DNA of 22,661 nt. Source: Nitratifractor sp964650685 (lineage in GTDB: Bacteria; Campylobacterota; Campylobacteria; Campylobacterales; Sulfurovaceae). The notes beneath the pieces are model-generated. The model saw only the letters and a list, made by a program, of their open reading frames with translations. It was not told the origin of the DNA and did no database searches. This document shows positions 14,660 to 22,109 of this stretch, in pieces (the stretch's first letter is position 1; each line of letters begins with the position of its first letter). A program made the translations under genes and the position numbers. The stretch is taken from positions 1 to 22,661 of the forward strand of contig CAZYUW010000166.1 of the NCBI GenBank assembly GCA_964650685.1, read 5' to 3'.

Positions 14660-15430
14660 ATGCCACGAAAACCTCGTATAGAACTGGACGGTTACTATCA
14701 TGTGCTAAATCGCGGAGTGGAACGGCGGAGAGTTTTTCTCGAAAAGGAGGATTACGAGCGTTTTGAAGAGATGATGTGTTTCTATGCCAGGAGTTTTGGC
14801 ATCACACTCCACAACTACTGCCTGATGCCCAATCACTACCATCTGCTCATAGAGATTAGCGGTCAAACACTCTCCAGATACATGCGCCAGCTCAACATGA
14901 ACTATGCCATATATTTCAACAAAAAATACAAAAGAACGGGACATCTCTGGCAGGGGCGATTCAAGTCATGGTATGTCACAGATGAAGCCTATCTCTATAC
15001 TCTTATACTCTATATAGAGCAAAATCCTCTCAAAGCCGGATTGGTCAAAAGACCAGAAGAGTATCCGTACAGCTCCTCCAACATTTTTCTCGACGACAAA
15101 ATATCCGAATGTCTGCAGAAGGCGTGGATCGTGCGCAACTTTCAGGATGACAAAGAGTCTATCCGTGCTCTGCTCAACAGTCCGATCGATACAGACCAGT
15201 TAAGCGAGATGAAAAAAGCATCTTCTTTGGTCGAAGCTCCAATTGTCGACAGGAAGCCAAAAATCCAGGAACTGGAAAAGGTGTTCAAAGGCATCGCAGA
15301 TACACCAAGACGAAACAGAGTGATTTTCGAAGCCTACGAGAAGGGCTATTCTCAGCATATGATCGCCAAAGTGCTTGGACTCAATCAAGCGACGATACAG
15401 AGGATAATAAAGAGGATGAAGAGCAGATAG
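14660..15430 (+). CDS. REP-associated tyrosine transposase (Y1, IS200-like)
   Basis: The 256-residue enzyme is a single-strand HUH endonuclease of the Y1_Tnp family. The HUH motif is H59-Y60-H61 in CLMPNHYHLLIE. The likely nucleophilic tyrosine is Y118 in YIEQNPLKAGLV, the usual place in RAYTs. GHLWQGRFKSWYV (95-107) is another family mark. A C-terminal helix-turn-helix at about 228-252 (GYSQHMIAKVLGLNQATIQRII) probably recognises the REP ends. ATG 14660 (MPRKPRIELDG) is chosen because AGAGGT lies about 8 nt upstream; the frame extends to 14627 without a ribosome site. All motifs are intact, so the gene is probably functional. Confidence 0.92.
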   Translation: MPRKPRIELDGYYHVLNRGVERRRVFLEKEDYERFEEMMCFYARSFGITLHNYCLMPNHYHLLIEISGQTLSRYMRQLNMNYAIYFNKKYKRTGHLWQGRFKSWYVTDEAYLYTLILYIEQNPLKAGLVKRPEEYPYSSSNIFLDDKISECLQKAWIVRNFQDDKESIRALLNSPIDTDQLSEMKKASSLVEAPIVDRKPKIQELEKVFKGIADTPRRNRVIFEAYEKGYSQHMIAKVLGLNQATIQRIIKRMKSR

Positions 15431-15454
15431 CATCAGCATCACCTGACCCCTTTT
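15427..15454 (-). repeat. Right REP-like inverted repeat
   Basis: Exact complement of the left 28-bp repeat. It covers the transposase stop codon (15428-15430), and its outer TTTT lies in the -35 region of the gatA promoter. Confidence 0.85.
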
Positions 15455-15473
15455 GTGCTTATCTACTTTTGGC

Positions 15474-15479
15474 TATAAT
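15474..15479 (+). promoter_or_regulatory. Candidate -10 box for gatA-guaB
   Basis: TATAAT, 34 bp before the GTG start of gatA. A weak -35 (TTTGTG, 15452-15457) with 16-bp spacing overlaps the outer end of the right REP repeat, so the element may supply part of the promoter. Confidence 0.5.
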
Positions 15480-15512
15480 CATTCCATTATATTCATGAGC
15501 AGGAACGCACAG

Positions 15513-16856
15513 GTGATCACACTCAAAGAAGCAATGAACAAAAGCCCCGACGAACTGTCGGAGATCCGCGAAGAGCTCCGGAAACGCTCCGAAGGTGGCG
15601 GGCTCAATGCGGTTATCTCTTTCGACGAAGCGGGAGATGGGGTACCGATACTCCTGAAGGACAACATTCAGGTCAAGGGCTGGAGCGTAACCAGCGCATC
15701 GGGAATATTGCAGGGTTATATAGCCCCATATAACGCCACTGTTGTAGAAAATATGCTCAGCGCCGGCCTGGCGCCCTTCGGAAGGGCGAATATGGATGAG
15801 TTCGCCATGGGTTCGACTACGGAGAGCAGTTTCTACGGTCCGACTCTGAATCCGCATGACAAAAAGAGAGTTCCCGGAGGCTCTTCTGGTGGATCCGCCG
15901 CCGCAGTGGCCGCGGGTGAAGCCATAGCGGCACTCGGGAGCGATACGGGAGGCTCTATCAGGCAGCCCGCTGCCTATTGCGGTGTGGTCGGTTTCAAGCC
16001 GACTTACGGCAGGGTCAGCCGTTTCGGTTTGGCGGCGTACGCCTCGAGCCTGGATCAGATAGGTCCAGTTACCAGAAATGTCGAAGACGCGGCGATACTG
16101 TACGATATCATCAAAGGCCACGATCCCAAAGACTCCACAAGTGCCGAATTTGAAAAAGAGCCTGTTTATGGGCAAATAGATCCCGACAGGAAGTTGACCA
16201 TAGCCGTTATAGACAACTATGTGGCAGAGGCCTCCGCAGCGGTGCAGCAGGCTCACGGGGATGCTCTCAGGGCGCTCGAATCCGAAGGTCATACCATAAT
16301 TCACAAAGAGCTTTCCAATACAAAATACGATATAGCCGCCTACTATATCGTGGCGACTGCCGAGGCTGCTACAAATCTGGCAAGATTCGATGGAGTGCGT
16401 TACGGCCGCAGATGCGAAAATCCGCAAAATCTATCCGATCTGTACTATAGAAGCAGAAGCGAAGGTTTTGGCGACGAGGTCAAAAGGAGAATCCTCCTGG
16501 GCAATTTCGTTCTCTCTTCGGGATATTATGACGCGTACTATCTAAAAGCTCAGAAGGTCAGGCATCTGATCAGAAGAGAGTTCGCGAATATTTTCGCCGA
16601 AGCCGATCTGATCCTCTCGCCGGTAGCGCCGAGTACGGCTCCATTGCTGGGCGCGTTGAGCGATCCATTGGAGATGTACAAGAGCGATATGTACACGATT
16701 GCTATAAATCTGGCCGGTTTGCCCGCAATAAGTTTGCCGGTTGGCAGAGATAGCGACGGGATGCCGATAGGTTTGCAGCTGATAGCCGACACATTCGCAG
16801 AAAAGACACTCTTCGACGGTGCCGCCAGTCTGGAGAGATCCATATCTTATAGTTGA
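15513..16856 (+). CDS. gatA: Asp-tRNA(Asn)/Glu-tRNA(Gln) amidotransferase subunit A
   Basis: GatA is the amidase that releases ammonia from glutamine so that GatB can convert Glu-tRNA(Gln) and Asp-tRNA(Asn) to the correct forms. Helicobacter and Campylobacter use this route because they lack GlnRS and AsnRS. The catalytic triad is K49 (LLKDNIQVKG), cis-Ser S124 (GGSSGGSAAAV) and nucleophile S148 (SDTGGSIRQPAAYCG), with the spacing of known GatA enzymes. The start is placed at GTG 15513 because AGGA at 15501-15504 is 8 nt upstream and the protein then begins ITLKEAM as in relatives. An in-frame ATG at 15495 has no ribosome site. The product of 447 residues is a normal length. guaB follows after 16 bp; gatB is not here. 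Confidence 0.96.
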   Translation: MITLKEAMNKSPDELSEIREELRKRSEGGGLNAVISFDEAGDGVPILLKDNIQVKGWSVTSASGILQGYIAPYNATVVENMLSAGLAPFGRANMDEFAMGSTTESSFYGPTLNPHDKKRVPGGSSGGSAAAVAAGEAIAALGSDTGGSIRQPAAYCGVVGFKPTYGRVSRFGLAAYASSLDQIGPVTRNVEDAAILYDIIKGHDPKDSTSAEFEKEPVYGQIDPDRKLTIAVIDNYVAEASAAVQQAHGDALRALESEGHTIIHKELSNTKYDIAAYYIVATAEAATNLARFDGVRYGRRCENPQNLSDLYYRSRSEGFGDEVKRRILLGNFVLSSGYYDAYYLKAQKVRHLIRREFANIFAEADLILSPVAPSTAPLLGALSDPLEMYKSDMYTIAINLAGLPAISLPVGRDSDGMPIGLQLIADTFAEKTLFDGAASLERSISYS

Positions 16857-16872
16857 AAAGGGAGAGAATACC

Positions 16873-18318
16873 ATGCGCATAAAAAAACGAGCACTGACTT
16901 TCGAGGATGTACTGCTTGTGCCACAGAGATCTTCTGTTTTGCCAAAGGAGGTCGATCTCAAAAGCCGCCTCAGCAGAAGAGTCGGGCTCAATATACCCAT
17001 AGTTTCCGCCGCGATGGATACGGTCACCGAGTACAGGGCGGCCATAGCTTTAGCCAGACTGGGTGGTATAGGTATCATTCACAAAAACATGGATACCGAA
17101 TCTCAGGCTTTTCAGGTCAAGAAGGTAAAAAAGAGCGAAAGCGGCATCATAATAGATCCTATCTTCATAGGTCCGGACGCCAGAGTGTCCGAAGCCGACG
17201 CGATGATGGCAGAGTATCACATATCTGGAGTTCCCGTAGTGGACGAGATGCACAATCTCATAGGTATCATCACGAATAGAGATATGAGGTTCATCAGCGA
17301 CAAGAGCCTCAAGGTCAGAGAAGTGATGACTCCGGCGCCTCTTGTTACGGCAAAAGAGGGTACAACTCTCGAAGAGGCGGCCAAAGTGCTTCAGGAGCAC
17401 AAGATCGAAAAACTTCCGATAGTCGATGACGAGGGGAAGCTCAAAGGGCTCATCACGATCAAGGATATAGAGAAAAAGGAGCAGTACCCTGACGCCAACA
17501 AAGACGATTTTGGACGGTTGAGAGTTGGAGCCGCCATAGGGGTAGGGCAGATCGATAGAGCGAGAGCGCTGTGTGATGCCGGTGTGGATGTCATAGTGCT
17601 GGACTCGGCGCATGGCCACTCCCAGGGTATCATAGATACTCTCAGAGCGATCAAGGCAGAACTGGATGTCGATGTCATCGCGGGAAATATCGCCACCGCG
17701 GAAGCTGCTGCAGACTTGATAGAGGCTGGAGCGGATGCGCTGAAGGTGGGTATAGGACCGGGCTCTATATGCACCACCAGAATAGTGGCTGGTGTGGGTG
17801 TACCCCAGATATCCGCAGTAGACGAGGTGGCGGAGGTGGCTAACGAAGCAGGGATACCCGTAATCGCGGATGGGGGCATCAAATATTCAGGTGATATCGC
17901 CAAAGCTCTCGCGGTCGGAGCCAGCTCTGTAATGCTTGGTTCGGCTCTGGCAGGTACCCATGAAGCCCCGGGTGAGATGGTCATATACAACGGCAGACAG
18001 TTCAAAGAGTATAGAGGTATGGGCAGTATAGGAGCCATGACCAAGGGAAGTACCGACAGGTATTTTCAGGAGGGAACAGCCGCGGACAAACTGGTACCAG
18101 AAGGCATAGAGGGGCGCGTGCCATACAGAGGAAGAGTGGCGGATGTGATTCATCAGTTGACGGGGGGATTGCGTTCATCTATGGGTTATTGCGGCTCCAA
18201 AGATATAGAGACATTCTGGAAAAAGGCCGAGTTTGTAGAGATTACGAGCGCGGGATTGAAAGAGTCTCATGTGCATGATGTGACGATCACCAAGGAGAGC
18301 CCCAACTATCACAGTTGA
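16873..18318 (+). CDS. guaB: IMP dehydrogenase
   Basis: The 481-residue enzyme oxidises IMP to XMP with NAD+, the first committed step of GMP synthesis (EC 1.1.1.205). The catalytic cysteine is C300 in GPGSICTTRIVAGVG. Two CBS domains (about 92-205) are inserted in the TIM barrel, beginning near IDPIFIGPDARVSEAD and ending near ITIKDIEKK. The IMP phosphate loops (ADGGIKYSGDIAKALA and MLGSALAGTHEAPG) and the mobile flap (YRGMGSIGAM) are present. ATG 16873 follows a GGGAGAG site; the upstream extension of the frame overlaps gatA and is not needed. It is co-oriented with gatA, 16 bp downstream, and very probably co-transcribed. Confidence 0.98.
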   Translation: MRIKKRALTFEDVLLVPQRSSVLPKEVDLKSRLSRRVGLNIPIVSAAMDTVTEYRAAIALARLGGIGIIHKNMDTESQAFQVKKVKKSESGIIIDPIFIGPDARVSEADAMMAEYHISGVPVVDEMHNLIGIITNRDMRFISDKSLKVREVMTPAPLVTAKEGTTLEEAAKVLQEHKIEKLPIVDDEGKLKGLITIKDIEKKEQYPDANKDDFGRLRVGAAIGVGQIDRARALCDAGVDVIVLDSAHGHSQGIIDTLRAIKAELDVDVIAGNIATAEAAADLIEAGADALKVGIGPGSICTTRIVAGVGVPQISAVDEVAEVANEAGIPVIADGGIKYSGDIAKALAVGASSVMLGSALAGTHEAPGEMVIYNGRQFKEYRGMGSIGAMTKGSTDRYFQEGTAADKLVPEGIEGRVPYRGRVADVIHQLTGGLRSSMGYCGSKDIETFWKKAEFVEITSAGLKESHVHDVTITKESPNYHS

Positions 18319-18373
18319 GATCTCTTCTGAAAGTGTGGGTTTAAATGTAGAGCTCAATCGCCACTTGTAAGCT

Positions 18374-18391
18374 CCGGCCGCGACAGGCCGG
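18374..18391. terminator. GC-rich hairpin between convergent guaB and hpf
   Basis: CCGGCC (18374-18379) pairs with GGCCGG (18386-18391) around a 6-nt loop. It lies in the 91-bp gap between two convergent genes and could end both transcripts, but no T tract follows on either side. Confidence 0.45.
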
Positions 18392-18409
18392 CGTGACTGA
18401 AAGAGAGGA

Positions 18410-18955
18410 TCAATAGAGGCCGTATTTGTTGTCGGCTCTTTTGTACATAACTCTCATGCGCCCTTCGTTGTCGTTAAATACTATAAACTGTCTGTTGCTG
18501 TCGTTTGCCAGGATATCTCTGGCCTCTTCGAAATCCATGGGTTTATGCAGCTCCAGATCCATGGGGACTATATCGTCGTCTATATCGTTCAGATAGTCGA
18601 GCTGCTCTTCCGTAGCTTCGATTTCGCTGCCCAGCTCTTTGAGACTGATTATGGAGTGGTCTTTTATCTTGTCGGAGTAGCGTCTAAGACTCTTTTTAAG
18701 TCTCTCTATAGCCAGATCGATCGCTGCATAGACATCTTTGTCTCTTTGTGTTATGACTACCGTGTTCTTGTCTTTGAGGTTGACCACAAACTCCACACTG
18801 AAACCTTTTTTGCCGTTTTTGGTATCGCCAGAAACAACACAATGGGCCGAAATGATCTCGAGGTTATACTTTTCCAGACTCTCCAGCGCGCTTTCTATAT
18901 AGTTTTTTATCGGCTCGGTCAATTCAAAATGTCTTCCGGCAATATGTTTGTTCAT
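18410..18955 (-). CDS. hpf: Ribosome hibernation promoting factor, long form
   Basis: The 181-residue protein is a long HPF. The N-terminal domain (about 1-105, beginning MNKHIAGRHFELTEPI) binds the 30S decoding region, and the C-terminal dimerisation domain (about 125-181, FEEARDILANDSNRQFIVFNDNEGRM in family terms) joins two ribosomes into a 100S dimer in starved cells. The acidic linker (EATEEQLDYLNDIDDDIV) separates them. The start is ATG 18955, preceded by AAGGA at about 8 nt; a TTG one codon upstream is less likely. The C-terminal motif R-x-x-VMYKR-x-DN-x-YGLY is strongly conserved in long HPFs. It converges on guaB and has its own promoter. Confidence 0.95.
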   Translation of the reverse strand: MNKHIAGRHFELTEPIKNYIESALESLEKYNLEIISAHCVVSGDTKNGKKGFSVEFVVNLKDKNTVVITQRDKDVYAAIDLAIERLKKSLRRYSDKIKDHSIISLKELGSEIEATEEQLDYLNDIDDDIVPMDLELHKPMDFEEARDILANDSNRQFIVFNDNEGRMRVMYKRADNKYGLY

Positions 18956-18993
18956 CAATATATCCTTATTTCTGATCTAATAATTGTGAGTGA

Positions 18994-19012
18994 ATTATAA
19001 CAAAACTTTTGT
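18994..19012 (-). promoter_or_regulatory. hpf promoter with an adjoining dyad
   Basis: TATAAT on the minus strand (18994-18999), about 39 bp upstream of the hpf ATG. Immediately upstream is the perfect odd-centred dyad ACAAAAGTTTTGT (19000-19012). TTGACA lies at 19010-19015, but its 10-bp spacing is too short for a standard -35. The dyad may be an operator. Confidence 0.45.
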
Positions 19013-19071
19013 CAATAAATGTTAGTTCATACAGGATCGGATATTTTTCATAAACAAACAGTACTTCTCTT

Positions 19072-19099
19072 TCTCCACTCCCCTCTCCACTACTATAAT
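19072..19099 (+). repeat. Tandem octamer upstream of a TATAAT box
   Basis: TCTCCACT occurs at 19072-19079 and again at 19084-19091, separated by CCCC, so the copies repeat every 12 bp. TATAAT follows at 19094-19099 on the plus strand. A transcript from it would run antisense into the last pseudopilin gene. The gap between hpf and that gene (18956-19127) holds nothing else clear. Confidence 0.45.
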
Positions 19100-19127
19100 A
19101 GGGCAGAAAGGTGTCACCAGTACAGGG

Positions 19128-19781
19128 TCAGTTGGCAAAGACTCGTCCAGTCTGTTTTTCGACGGTGATATTGATATCGTCGATGCCGTTTTTTTCGAAA
19201 CCTATCGTAATAAGGCAGTCGGAACTCATATAAGTATGGCTGTCGTTCGTAGCTCCATATATGCCAACATGCGGTCTACCCAGATTATCGAACGCTACAT
19301 GTTGGACATTTGCGCATCCACCGCTAAAAGATACCGTATCGACGCCATATTTCTTGCCTATGAATATCATGGGACTTTCGTCGGAGTTTATAGTACTGCT
19401 TCCTGCCAGGTGGTAGATATATTTGCCGGTCGCCGTATCTATGGCCGTCTCTTTTTTGTCCACATTGCTGTTTTTGTCATCGTCGGTGGATATCGTGTAG
19501 AACCATCTGGTTTTGTTGTCGCTGTTGGTGTATTGGGCGAATCTTATATGCCAGAGTTTCTTTTGCCAGTTGTTGTCACGGGGATCTCTTTTGTCATCGA
19601 CCAGGGCGAGATGTTTGGTATATCTGATAGCAGAGAGGATATTGCTCATCGCTTCCTGTCTGATGTCCCGTTCCAATCTGGGTATCGCCAGAGCGGCAAG
19701 TATGCCCATAACCACTATCACAAATACGAGCTCAATCATCGTGAACGCTTTTTTAAAATTGTATCTGTCGATCTTTTTCAT
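19128..19781 (-). CDS. Prepilin-type pseudopilin, GspH/FimT-like
   Basis: The 217-residue protein starts with a basic leader (MKKIDRYNFKKA) and then FTMIELVFVIVVMGILAALAIP, shown in families as the class III prepilin motif. Cleavage is expected between A12 and F13, with the conserved Glu at +5 (E17), followed by a single hydrophobic helix (13-32) that forms the pilus core. Alanine replaces the usual glycine at -1. The globular domain is beta rich, with a FDNLGRPHVGIYG segment resembling the FDxxGRP motif of GspH/FimT minor pseudopilins, and two cysteines, C156 and C189, that may form a disulfide. It is the last gene of a five-gene operon, 12 bp after the previous gene, with GGAGAGG before the ATG. 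Confidence 0.88.
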   Translation of the reverse strand: MKKIDRYNFKKAFTMIELVFVIVVMGILAALAIPRLERDIRQEAMSNILSAIRYTKHLALVDDKRDPRDNNWQKKLWHIRFAQYTNSDNKTRWFYTISTDDDKNSNVDKKETAIDTATGKYIYHLAGSSTINSDESPMIFIGKKYGVDTVSFSGGCANVQHVAFDNLGRPHVGIYGATNDSHTYMSSDCLITIGFEKNGIDDINITVEKQTGRVFAN

Positions 19782-19793
19782 AGCCTCTCCATC

Positions 19794-20351
19794 TTAGAGC
19801 TTTTGCAGTGTGCGTCTGTGGTATGTTACCCATGGCGCCTGGGCGCCTCCCGTCAATGACGCCACATCGGGATCTTTGTATCGGACATAAACATCCACTA
19901 TCATCGCGGCGGCGGCATCGCTTGCTCCAGCATCCTGGTAGTTCGTCGAGATTCGTGTCGAGCTTCTGGAGGCATCGGTGCTGTCTGTCAGTTTGCGACT
20001 CTGAGAGCATGGCAGATCGTTGCCTATATAGTAGATGCGGGTCTGCACATCAAAACCACTACCGTCCAGAGTGCTGCCGCTGGCAGCGCTGTTTGGATCC
20101 AGTCCGTTCACCACGCCATCGATATCCTCTATGCAGCTGTTACTGCTGTTTCTATCGTAGTTTATTGCAGCCATCACCGCAAGCTCCGTATAGCTTCGCG
20201 CCAGAAGCGCCGCCTGTTCTCTATAGTACTGAATACCAGTCGTTTTTAACATTTTGCCGGCCAGGTTCAATACCAGTGCCGCGATCGCCGCTACCACCAC
20301 AATCACGAATATGGCGACAATCATCGAAAACGCTTCTCTCATCTTTTTCAT
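19794..20351 (-). CDS. Minor pseudopilin lacking Glu5 (GspK/PilX-like)
   Basis: The 185-residue protein begins MKKMREA and then FSMIVAIFVIVVVAAIAALV, so a prepilin leader is cleaved after A7. Position +5 of the mature form is Val (V12), not the Glu found in almost all pilins. Loss of Glu5 is typical of GspK and related tip subunits, which have no subunit above them to pair with. The rest has a PilX-like content: an early YREQAALLARSYTELAVMAA helix and two cysteine pairs (NSSNSCIEDID and LPCSQ contain one each). The ATG overlaps the stop codon of the previous gene by 4 bp (ATGA), so it is translationally coupled. Too small for a full GspK (about 300 residues), so the class assignment is tentative. 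Confidence 0.8.
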   Translation of the reverse strand: MKKMREAFSMIVAIFVIVVVAAIAALVLNLAGKMLKTTGIQYYREQAALLARSYTELAVMAAINYDRNSSNSCIEDIDGVVNGLDPNSAASGSTLDGSGFDVQTRIYYIGNDLPCSQSRKLTDSTDASRSSTRISTNYQDAGASDAAAAMIVDVYVRYKDPDVASLTGGAQAPWVTYHRRTLQKL

Positions 20352-21316
20352 AGTGTTACAGCCTTTTCTTTACAAATACTGAGATTGTGATCCTCTCCTA
20401 TATCCTCCTGGACACATATCTTGAATCTGAATGTATTGGCTATTTCGGCAAACTTGAAAACCGATACATTGGTGACGATCGTAGCCTGTTTTCCAACATT
20501 GTATTCACATCTGGTGTTCCCGCTCAGCCTTTCGTTTTCCCATGGCTGGTAGTTGTAGTAGAGAACCAGATCGTAGAGTCCGTTGGCGTTGGGTTTTGGG
20601 CATATGGCATACGCGCTCCAGGCCAGCTTGTAGTGCTCCGCTATCAGTTTGTTCGGTACGCTCGATCCGTGTTGAAATACCAGTGTCTCATCTCCGTTTC
20701 TGCTGACGGACGATATACACGATCTGTCGTTGCTGGTTACACCCATGCATGTCTTGACATCGTAGTTGACGGCTGCCGTTCCCGTTATATCGTATGTATA
20801 TTGTCCGCTTTTGAAAAATATAGCCGGATATTGCGGACCCGAAAGCGACACCTCTCCTTCGGAGAGATTGTTCATAATAGTGTCCGCGAGGGAGAGTCTC
20901 GAGCCGGGAGTTACGAACTGTGCCTGCGTAGAGGTGTTGACATCGCAAAAGCCGTCCCATCCTGGTGGAAGCGTAGAGATGAATCCGTCGTGATCCTCTC
21001 CTATCCACTCCAGCAGGGTATGTATATCGTCGGCTCCATATGTGCCTTCGCTCACAAGAAGATAGTCGGAGAGATTGTCAGGATCTCTCGCGAGTGTTGT
21101 GCCCAGAATTCTATAGCTGAGCATATTGGCTATCTGCATAGCGGCCAGCTCCGTTTTCATGCTGGCTCTTTCGGTAGCCTGCTGGATAATGTACTGTTTG
21201 TATACTCTGGCTATCGCCGATGATCCGATAGATGCCACTATGCCCAGCACAACTATAACGAATATCAGCTCTATCATCGAAAACGCTTTTCGATCTTGAT
21301 TAATGGATACTTTCAT
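20348..21316 (-). CDS. Prepilin-type pseudopilin, GspJ/PilW-like
   Basis: The 322-residue protein starts at ATG 21316, after AAGGCGGTG; the frame is open for another 21 codons upstream but these overlap the previous gene. The leader MKVSINQDRKA is followed by FSMIELIFVIVVLGIVASIG, with cleavage after A11 and Glu at +5 (E16). A long globular domain contains seven or so cysteines, which suggests periplasmic disulfides. The size and order in the operon fit a PilW/GspJ-type minor pilin. The gap to the previous gene is 11 bp, and the 3' end overlaps the next start by 4 bp. No closer family is recognised. Confidence 0.85.
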   Translation of the reverse strand: MKVSINQDRKAFSMIELIFVIVVLGIVASIGSSAIARVYKQYIIQQATERASMKTELAAMQIANMLSYRILGTTLARDPDNLSDYLLVSEGTYGADDIHTLLEWIGEDHDGFISTLPPGWDGFCDVNTSTQAQFVTPGSRLSLADTIMNNLSEGEVSLSGPQYPAIFFKSGQYTYDITGTAAVNYDVKTCMGVTSNDRSCISSVSRNGDETLVFQHGSSVPNKLIAEHYKLAWSAYAICPKPNANGLYDLVLYYNYQPWENERLSGNTRCEYNVGKQATIVTNVSVFKFAEIANTFRFKICVQEDIGEDHNLSICKEKAVTL

Positions 21317-21327
21317 TCTGCACCGCC

Positions 21328-22104
21328 TTATGGATTCGGATCGTTGGTTATTATCTGTCTTGGAGCCCCCGTATTGCACATAAAAGCGCTCAAACTGATC
21401 TGTTTGTTGCTGAGCTCCGATGCCGGGTTGTTGCTGGTCAGAATCACTCTTATGAGCTTGATATTGGTGGTCGCTCCCGCCGGAGCGAGTGTGAACGGAT
21501 TGCTGAATGTGGTATGTTGCTGGTAGCTACCAGCAACTCCTGCAGCGTTTCTGGGTGTATCGTCTCCATAGTATATTTTTGGGGTTAGAATGACATTCAT
21601 GTCTATATAGTCTCCTATCTCCGTCAGAGTGTTTTCACCGGCGTATATGCTCACGATTTCGTTCTTGTTGTTATAATCGTCCACATCATCCAGATAGCCC
21701 ATCGCCTCCAGTTGGGAGTTATCGGTTCCAAAGCTGGTGCTGGCCGAAAAGTGAGTGCCCACAGAGGAGAGGCCTGTGCAGTATCTGCCGCTGCTGCTGC
21801 TGACTCCGGGTGGTCTGGAGCCCGCGCACGAGGGTATCGCGCTGCTGCCGGTATTAAGTACGGGAATACCTTCTGTCATATTGGTATCGCCGTGATCCCA
21901 CTGTGAAGAGAGTAGCGTTCCCATCTCCGTCGCTACAGCCGCGATCGACTCCTGCTGCAAAGATGTGTATATGCTTTCGGTAGATCTGTTTACCAGTACC
22001 GGTATCGCGCTTATCGCGAAACCCATAACCACGATCGCGAATATAAGTTCTATCATAGCTATCCCGGCTCTTTTGCCGGGCATTTTTGAAACAGTCTTTT
22101 TCAT
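21328..22104 (-). CDS. Prepilin-type pseudopilin, possibly PilV/GspI-like
   Basis: The 258-residue protein is counted from ATG 22104 (MKKTVSKMPGKRAG). Cleavage is expected after G14, giving mature IAMIELIFAIVVMGFAISAI with Glu at +5 (E19). Ile rather than the methylated Phe is at +1. The globular part has a Ser/Gly-rich loop (SRPPGVSSSSGRYC) and ends near FMCNTGAPRQIITNDPNP. An in-frame GTG at 22113 would overlap the stop of the previous gene as GTGA; the ATG has GGTGA about 5 nt upstream. It is the first of four prepilin genes and follows the large exported protein directly. Confidence 0.85.
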   Translation of the reverse strand: MKKTVSKMPGKRAGIAMIELIFAIVVMGFAISAIPVLVNRSTESIYTSLQQESIAAVATEMGTLLSSQWDHGDTNMTEGIPVLNTGSSAIPSCAGSRPPGVSSSSGRYCTGLSSVGTHFSASTSFGTDNSQLEAMGYLDDVDDYNNKNEIVSIYAGENTLTEIGDYIDMNVILTPKIYYGDDTPRNAAGVAGSYQQHTTFSNPFTLAPAGATTNIKLIRVILTSNNPASELSNKQISLSAFMCNTGAPRQIITNDPNP

Positions 22105-22109
22105 ATCGA

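Larger units (their letters stand above)
14586..15454 (+). mobile_element. RAYT/REP-type element with 28-bp terminal inverted repeats
   Basis: Positions 14586-14613 and 15427-15454 are perfect inverted copies over 28 bp. They start AAAAGGGGTCAGGTGATG and contain two GATGCT units. They enclose a single HUH transposase gene whose stop codon lies within the right copy. REP-associated tyrosine transposases (RAYTs) are single-copy genes flanked by inverted REP sequences, often of the GGGGTCAGG type. I see no target-site duplication, as expected for a Y1 transposase. Confidence 0.85.

Noticed and set aside
14046..14681. Long plus-strand frame antisense to the thioredoxin gene
   Set aside because: It is a shadow of the opposite-strand thioredoxin with its complete active site, has no ribosome site and crosses the transposon end.
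15427..15454. CRISPR-like repeat array
   Set aside because: Only two copies exist, they are inverted, and they flank a single transposase gene; no spacers or cas genes.
19120..19130. GGGTCAG at the end of the last pseudopilin gene as a further REP copy
   Set aside because: The match to the REP repeat is only 7-8 bases and overlaps the stop codon, so chance is likely.
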